64,000 nt of DNA. Source: Saprospiraceae bacterium. GTDB taxonomy: Bacteria; Bacteroidota; Bacteroidia; Chitinophagales; Saprospiraceae. Positions 1-9,000 of the stretch are shown here, in pieces. The position numbers and the translations under genes are program-made. Under the pieces are notes generated by a model that saw only the letters and a list, made by a program, of their open reading frames with translations, did no database searches and was not told the origin of the DNA. Where the stretch lies: positions 186,001 through 250,000 of the forward strand of contig JAHDGU010000004.1 of NCBI GenBank assembly GCA_020627535.1, written 5' to 3'. Each line of letters opens with the position of its first letter. Within the stretch, counting starts at the first letter, position 1.

Positions 1-3000
1 AGACCAGTTGACATTGGTCGCGCAGAGGTCCACATTACTGCCGAAGACCAGCGTGTCTGTAGGGCAGTTGACGAAAACGGGATCAACATTATCAAGGACA
101 GTCACAGTATACGTACAAGTGTCAGCATTACCCGATACATCAGCTGCGTAGTATGTCACAATCGTCACACCTACCTCGAAGTTGCGCGGTACTATCGAGT
201 CTGCACCAGATCCGATCAAGAAGAAGTCTCCCAAGTTTTGAGGACCGTCAACCGTACCGTCAGGATTACTGAAAGTCACCAAGAACTCACCAATCGGACA
301 GTTATCTGTCACCACTGGTAGATCTAGTTCTATCAGTGTGTCACAAGAGCCATCAGCCGTAAATGCTACAACATCTGCTGGACACTCGAGAACTGGTGTA
401 GTACTATCCACCACTGTCACAGTCCAGCTGCACTCTGACACATTGCCAGATGCGTCTGTCGCCGTCCACGTATTGACAGTTTCTCCTAGTGGGAAGAAGC
501 TGCCACTTGGTAGACCTGCAGTCTGCACGAGTTGTTGCGTGCCCATGGTAATGATTCTTACGAGACCATTACCCATTTGGACTCCAGTCGTAGTCATTCC
601 TCCAGCTACTCCACCGATGTATGAGGAACCGCCACCGCCGCCGCAGCCTGAGCCACCGCCATACCAGCCACCGCCGCCGCCTGAGCAACGCGTGTTTCCA
701 CAATCACTCCCTCCTAAACCAAAATCTCCAGCTAAACAACAAGAATTTGCCATTGATCCTATGCCACCTGTAGATGAAGTCCCTCCAGCTCCATTATCGA
801 TACTAAGGTCAGCTGTTGCATCATCACCTGTCAGTCCACCTCCGGCTCCACCTTCGAAGCCTGCGAGACAAGTTCCACCTCCGCCTCCAGCGACAATGAC
901 TCTATCCATAAGTGTGGATCCTCCCTGACGTACGTCAGATGCACCACCACCAGCTCCATGGGGCGAGCCACTTCCAGTTGAGCCTCCTCCATTGAAGCCT
1001 CCTGCTAGACCTACAGGGCTTTCGCCTACATAGATTTCTAGCACCTCACCTGGTGTGACAGTGAGTAAACCAGAAGCATAACCACCAAGACCTCCTCTCA
1101 CATTGTTTCCAGCTCCTCCTTGTGCGCCTAGAGCCTCGATCATAACCTCCGTCACCCCTGCTGGCACTACATACTGCTGAGTCGCACCAGTAAACATGAA
1201 TGTAGTCGTATCACCTCCAACGGCTGATAGGACACCATCACAGTTGTCTGTACCAGTCACTTCATAGTCATAGAGCGCAAGGCAAGCGGTATCTGAAGCA
1301 TAAATAATCGTATCACCCGGACAGAAGATCTCTGGTACCTGCGTGTCAGATACAATCACCCAGAAGCAACATGTATCACTGAGCACTCCATTATTATCTG
1401 GATCATCGCTCTCAGTAGCTACATAGCATACCTGTGTAGAGTCAAGCTCAAATGTCTCGCCACTCGCATCATCCATACCAGTGGCTAGTGTATCACCAGC
1501 CGTACTGATCAAGTAATACGTCACATCGATCGGACAATTGTCAAAGTCATTCAAAACGCTCAATGTACCCTCTGGCGCTGTCCAAGAGCATAGATCTGGA
1601 TCTGTCTCACGCTCTAGGAAGTTTCCTGGACAAGTCAGCAGCGGTATCTGTGTATCAATAATCTCAACCATGAATGTACATGTACTCACATTGCCTGCCT
1701 CATCCGTCGCTTCGTAGCTAATCGTGTGGAATCCGATCGGAAGATCGGTGCCATTGAGACCAGTCGTCTCGATCACTGTATCCATCGCACAGTTGTCTGT
1801 TGCTACTGGTGTAGACCAGTTCACATTGGTCGCGCAGAGATCCACATTGCTACCAAAGACGAGGGTGTCTGTAGGGCAGTTGACGAATATTGGAGCTTCA
1901 TCGTCAGTCACAGTAACTGTGAAACTGCATGTCGCAATATTTCCAGCAAGGTCACTCACTAAGTACTCTACAGTCGACACCCCAACGCCAAAATTTCTGG
2001 TCATAATCGTGTCTTCGTAGCTCTGAAGAAGACTTCTCACGTCATATGGTCCATCAATGGCGCCATCTGCGTCTGTGAATAGAACGCTGTAATCTGTAAT
2101 CTCGCAGTTGTCCATTCCGATAGGATGTGGCCAACTGAGCTGAGCAACGCAATTGCCAAAATCTCCAGCACTGGTCATGATAGCTGTATCCACTGGGCAA
2201 TCGATCATAGGATCTTGCTCATCAAGAACTGTCACTGTAAAGCTGCAAGTACTCTGATTTCCAGATTCGTCAGTAGCTCTAAAGATATTTTCGGTAGTTC
2301 CTACTGGGAAGAAGCTTCCAGAGCCGAGTCCAGCTATTTGCTCGATAGAGCCACCTTCAATGGCATACCTGATAATGACAAGACCGTCACCCATCTGGAT
2401 ACCACCGACGTTCATCGGATCCATACCAGCGTTGAAGGAACCTCCTCCACCGCCATGGTCAGGATCATCTCCACCTGCGCCACCGGAGTATCCGCCGCCG
2501 CCGCCGCCGCCGCCGAACCAGGCGCCGCCGCCGCCACCGCCGCCAAAGCCGCCGAGACCTCCTGGAGCACCTGAAGTATTTACTTCGGTTCCTCCAGCCC
2601 AAGTGGGCAAACCAGATCCTCCAAAAGGAAGGGGAGCTCCATCACTCAACCAACCTGCACCTCCACCTGAGGATGCAGAGCCAAAGACTAGACCACCAAC
2701 TCCACCATTACCACCCATTCCTGGGGTACCAGGAACAAAGTTGAAGCCTCCAGAAAATGTTCCCTGTATACCTCCATCAGGTCCCACTTGACCATCTGCC
2801 TCTGGATGAAGTGGATCCCCCTGCAAATAATTGCATCGTCCTCCACCGCCACCAGCAGCTATCAATAGATTATTTCCAGCATCATAGATGAATGAACCAC
2901 CACCACCGCCAGAGCTAGCTTGTGGAGATGTAGGAGGAATGGGCTCTCCTCCTTGTTGACCAACGACTACATTCAAAATTTGGCCCGGAGTCACTGCAAA

Positions 3001-6000
3001 TGTACCAGTGATCTGAGCTCCACTACCACCAGGCCCAGCGATACCACCGCCGCCTGCAGCTCCTCTGGCCTCAATCGTAATTTCAAAGACATCATCAGGG
3101 ATGACATATTGTTCTACCGCTCCTGTAAACGTGAGACTATCAGCCCCCATGACGCCAAGCGCTGAACAATTGTCAGAAAACTCTGGCATTTCAAATTCCA
3201 CAACTGCTCCACAAGTATCAAGATCTGCCACCACCACGGTATCGGCAGGACAGACGATTTCTGGAACTGTGACGTCTACTACTACTACTAGGAAGCAACA
3301 CGTATCTGTAAGCATACCGTTGTTGTCAGGATCAGAGGTTTCGATTGCGTAATAGCAAACCTGAGTAGTACCTAACTCGAATGTGTCAAGACTTGCGTCA
3401 TCCATTCCAGTGCCGACAGACATACCCGCTGTGTCAAATAGCTCATAGGTCACAGCTACTGGACAATTGTCAAAATCATTGAGCAAGCTCAATATGCCTG
3501 CTGGTGCGATCCACTGACAATTGCTATCTGCTTCTGCGGTAATCTGATTTCCTGGACAGGTCAAAAGAGGTACCTGTGTATCTAGCACTTCGATCACGAA
3601 GGTGCAAGTCGTATCATTTCCTGCTACATCTGTCGCTGTATAACTTACTGTATGGAAACCTATACCTAGCTCAGTACCATTGAGTCCAGTGGTCTCGATC
3701 ACTGTATCCATCGCACAGTTGTCCTCCGCCACTGGAGTACTCCAGTTAACATTTGCTCCACAGAGATCTGGATCACCTGCAAAGACAAGTGTGTCTGTAG
3801 GGCAGTTGACGAAGGCTGGGGCTTCTGTGTCTTCTACAATCAGTAAAGCGAATGACTCTTCCTCGCAGCTGTTTTGAGTACCTACTGTATATCTTATGTT
3901 ATAGGTACCAAATTCTGTGAACTCGAATTCATCTCCACCAATCAAAAAAGGCACAGTGAGTCCCATGGCTGTTGCTCCTGAGCCACCTATGATAGCAAAG
4001 TCTCCTCCTTCTGTTGTACCACCCTGTGCATTTGTGACAAACATGTTGGTCATGTTGTAATTGCTAGGACAGATTGTATCATTCTGGATGGTAGGGTTGA
4101 CATCATCTATGACGAGAATACTGACACAATGCATGGCTGCTTCACAAGTTGAGTCGCTGACTGGGAAGGAATAGCAAAGTAAGTAGCTCCCTACAGTGTT
4201 GGCTCCCATAATATCTAGCGTCGGCGAAGCAGCCGAACCTCCGAGCATAAATTGCGTATACGGATACGGACAGTCAGGTGCTGTACATCCGATTTCATAG
4301 CCATCTACCGTCCAGACACCACCTTCCATGACAGGATTTAGTTGTATGGGGCCACCTCCTGGTGAGCCTGCGCCATTTCCTGCACAGATCGAGGTCTGAT
4401 TGGGGCTAAACATCGCATTGGCTGTATCTGCCGTAACTGTAACGTTGTAGCTGCAGGTATCACTGTTGCCTGATCCATCCGCAGCATAAAAGAGAACATT
4501 CGTCGTACCAATCTCGAAGAATCTAAAGGCAATAGAATCCCCTGTAATAGCGAATAAGCTTGCCACATCTTGTGGGCCCTCTTGAGATCCATTAGGATTG
4601 GTATAGACCACTGAAAACTGCGTAATTGGACAGTTATCACTGGCATCTGGAATAGGTAACTCTAGTACATAACCACAATTACCGCTGGTATCCAATGAAG
4701 CCATGACAGTTGTATCTGAAGCACAAGTCAACTCTGGTGCTACAGTATCAAGCACCGTCACTGTCCAGCTACAGCTGGCCATATTGCCTGCAGCGTCAGT
4801 AGCAACAAAAGTGTTTAATGTGGTGCCTACAGGATAAGAAGACCCACTCGGTAGACCACTTGTTTGCTCGGTCATGAGATCTGAAACCATGAGAGGCGTG
4901 ATGATGACAAGACCATCTCCCATATTATCCACAGTGCCCGTTGGGTTGGTTCCAGCATTGAAGGAACCACCTCCGCCACCATCAAAATCAGGGCTACCAT
5001 CACCATTGGCTCCACCGCCACCGGAGTAGCCACCGCCACCTCCAGATCCCATGTTGTCAGATCCGCCTCCGCCGCCGCCGCCGAAGCCCCCGTCGCCACC
5101 TTCATCAATACCATCATTATATCTTAAGCCACCAACACCACCATTTAGTGGTGTCCTTCCACCATTTGCTCCGCCAAAAGCAGCTCCCGTGAAAGAGTAG
5201 TCTGTAGCGTTTTGGCCACCTGTACCATCAGTAAGCCAACCGGAACCGCCACCAGCCCAATAGCTGAAGTTCATGCCACCAAGATTGTTTCGCCCGCCGT
5301 TCCCGGCCATACCACCATTGGTCAAGCCTTGGGCATCATTGCCATTCGTTGTCAAGCTAGCATCGATACCAGCATAAACATCTGGATTTCCAGCACCACC
5401 ACCACCACCGGCGGCAATAAGTGGATTGGCAGTGGAAGCGACATCCCAAACAAACGTTCCTCCTCCTCCACCAGCAGCTGCATTATCTTCGGACACAGAT
5501 CTGGTATCTTCTCCTCGCTGACCTACTAGGACATTGAGTACCTGACCTGCAGTCAGATTGAATTCTCCACTTAGGGAAGCTCCTAGGCCACCTGAAGATG
5601 GCCCGGGAATATAAAGGTCATTTCCACCTTGAGCACCTCTGGCTTCTATACGATAAAGACCAGTAGCAGGTACGACCCACTCTTGGATTCCTTGAGTCGT
5701 GATGATTACATTTCCATCAAGCTCAGATCCAGCATAGGCTGCGTCAATCTGCGCCTGTGTTGGTCCTGTTCTTCCTAGAGCACCTGCAGTCGTAAAGTTG
5801 AATGGTCCGCCAATAGAGGCAGTTCCATCAACATTGCAACTGTCGGCCACTTCTGGCCCTGTGTATATATATAAAGCCACGCAAGCACTATCTGGAGCAT
5901 AAATAATGGTGTCCGCTGGGCACTCGAAAATCGGTGGAAGAACGTCCTCCACAATTACCCAGAAGCAACATGTATCACTGAGCATGCCATTGCCATCTGG

Positions 6001-9000
6001 ATCTGTATTTTCTGTCGCTACGTAGCAGACTTGCGTGCTACCTAGCTGGAAGGTTTCTCCACTTGCATCATCCATGCCCATGCCTAGTGTATCTCCAGCT
6101 TCGCTGATCAAGAAATACGCTACATCTACTGGACAATTGTCAAAGTCATTCAATGGACTCAAGTGATCCATGGGCGCTACCCATACACACATGCTATCTG
6201 CATCTCTGATCACTGTACTTGGGCAGGTCAAGAGTGGGATCTGCGTATCCGTCACCTCGATCACAAAGGTGCAAGTCGTATCATTTCCTGCTGCATCTGT
6301 CGCTGTATAGCTCACTGTATGGAAACCTATCCCGAGCTCAGTACCATTGAGACCAGTGGTCTCAATCACGGTATCCATCGCGCAGTTGTCTTCTGCTATT
6401 GGCGTACTCCAGTTCACAAAAGCTCCACAGAGATCTGGATCGCCTGCAAAGACGAGCGTGTCCGCTGGGCAATTGACAAAGACTGGTGCTTCGTCGTCTG
6501 TGACTGTCACGGTATAGGAACAGGTATCAAAGTTCCCAGAAGCATCAGCTACGTAGAAACTGACAGTGGTAATTCCTAAAGCATAGCTTCTAGGAACAAT
6601 TGAGTCCCCATTGATAATGAATAGGGTTGTCAAATCCTGCGGTCCTTCAATACTTCCATCAGGGTTTGTGTAACTGACATTAAATTGCTCAATAGGGCAA
6701 TTGTCAGAAACTATAGGTAGCGTAAGATCCACAACAGTTTCACAATTTCCTGTTGTATCCATGCTCGTAGTTGCAACGATGTCAGCTGGACACTGAATTT
6801 CTGGAGCAACTGTATCAAGTACGGTCACAGTCCAGCTGCATTCAGAAATATTTCCCGCAGAATCGGTAATTGCCCATGTATTCGTAGTAATCCCCAATGG
6901 GAAGGCAGAACCACTTGGTAGTCCTGCTATCTGAATCGCCCCTGGAGTTCTAATCGCTATAATCCTGACCAGACCATCACCCATCTGAACTCCTGGCACC
7001 GTAGATCCAGCAGTAACACCTCCAACGTAGCTAGATCCTCCACCACCGCCGCCGCCAGGGGTCGTGTCCGAACCATTTGCTCCTGATCCGCCACCAAAGT
7101 ATCCGCCGCCGCCGCCGCCGCCGCCGCCGGTTCCATTATGAAAGGCTGTCGACCCATTTCCACCTAATCCGAGCGAACCAGATCCACCAATCATCCATGA
7201 AGCTCGTAAACAAGCGGTGTTTCCAGCATAAACTCCAGCTCCACCACCTCCTATTTGATCGCCTGCGGAACCTGTTCCGCCACCACCGCCGGCACAATTG
7301 CAAGGAGTACCGACTCCATTGGTTCCAGTGCTACCGGTTAAGCCACCACCATCTCCGCCATTTCCACCCGGACCTGACACTTGACAAGATGGCCAAACAC
7401 CATTATGCCCTGCTCCGCCACCACCACCGGCAACTAATACTCGATTTGCCAATCCTGCTCCGCCTTGTCGAACATCACTGGCCCCTCCGCCAGTTCCACC
7501 GGTGTCACCCTGAGGAGCTCCACCGAACACTGTATTGCCATTTGTTCCACCGGCTCCTCCCCCATTGAAACCATTTTGGCCACCGACATTCACCGTGATT
7601 ATTTCACCTGGTGTAACCGAAAGCAGACCAGTTGCAAATCCACCATTTCCACCAGTTCCGCCAATTGTCGCATCAGCGCCTTGTGCACCCCATGACTCAA
7701 TCAAGAGTTCTGCAACACCAGCAGGCACCACATATTGCTGTGCTGCACCAGTGAACATAAACATCGAAGTATCCATAACTGGACCTGACTCTCCATCACA
7801 GCTATCAGCAGCAGTGACTTCATACTCATATAAAGCAAGACATGCTGTATCCGGCGCATAAATGACCGTATCTGATGGACATTCTACGATCGGCGCCGTC
7901 ACATCTACCACCTCCACATCAAAGCAGCAAGAATCAACTTGCATACCATTGGCATCTTCAGTAATTGTGTAGCACACGGTGCTCACACCAAGATTGAATA
8001 CAGTACCCATCGCTGATCCTGCCGTACCGGCTGCAACAGAGGTCGCTCCTGTGATCTCATGCGTGATCGTGAAGTCACAATTGTCGTCGCTGAAGTTGGG
8101 ATCCACTTGCGGCCCACTCGTCCAGTTGCACATATCGGCATCAGCTTCTGCTACCACGGTATTGCTCGGGCATAGGATCATCGGATCTTGATCATCCGTG
8201 ACAGTGACCATGAACTCACATGTGTCAGGTACAGTAGTACCATCCGTAGCGATATAGGTCACTGTGTATGTGCCTACATCCCATTGTGTACCTTGCGCTG
8301 GACCTGCGTCTAGTCTTGCCACTGTGACATCACCACAGTTGTCTTCTGCTTGTGGATCAAACCACATGACTACACCACCACACTGATCGATGCTATTGGA
8401 GACGATAAAGTCATTGGGGCAGTAATCAAAGCTGGGTCTCTCGTCGTCTGTGACGGTCACTGTGAAGCTGCAAGAAGCCACATTTCCAGCAAAGTCCTCA
8501 ACAAAGTATGTCACAGTCGTCATACCGACCTCGAAGTTGCGATTGGCGGTATCTAGACCACCTGAAGTGTTCCCACCATTATTAGGGTCAAAGACATAGG
8601 CCGGATGAGGGCCATCGATGGTCCCATCAGGATTGGTATATCTGACAGTGTAGCTCTGAAGGCCACAATTGTCCATCGGTGTAGGAATCGTCCATCCATA
8701 CTGCGCATAGCACTCACCATCTCCTCCTGTACTGGATCCAATCGCTGTCGTCAAACCAGTGCAGCTGATCGTAGGATCTTCATCATCAGTGATCGTAATC
8801 GTGAAAGAGCAGGTATCTGTACTGCCTTGCGCATCAGAGAACTCGAAGATATTGGTGGTCGTACCGACTGGGAACATAGATCCGCTAGGGAGTCCTGCCA
8901 CTTGGCGCAAGCCTGCTTGAGACATGTCCACAGTCAAAGGTGTAATGATCACCTGTCCATCACCCATGTTCACGCCAGCCATAGCCATAGGATTGGTTCC

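Noticed and set aside
338-2791. Plus-strand proline-rich reading frames (338-928, 2360-2791) and arginine-rich 7077-7568
   Set aside because: They are exact antisense shadows of the glycine-rich domains of the minus-strand giant gene; CCG/CCA codons read as proline or arginine.
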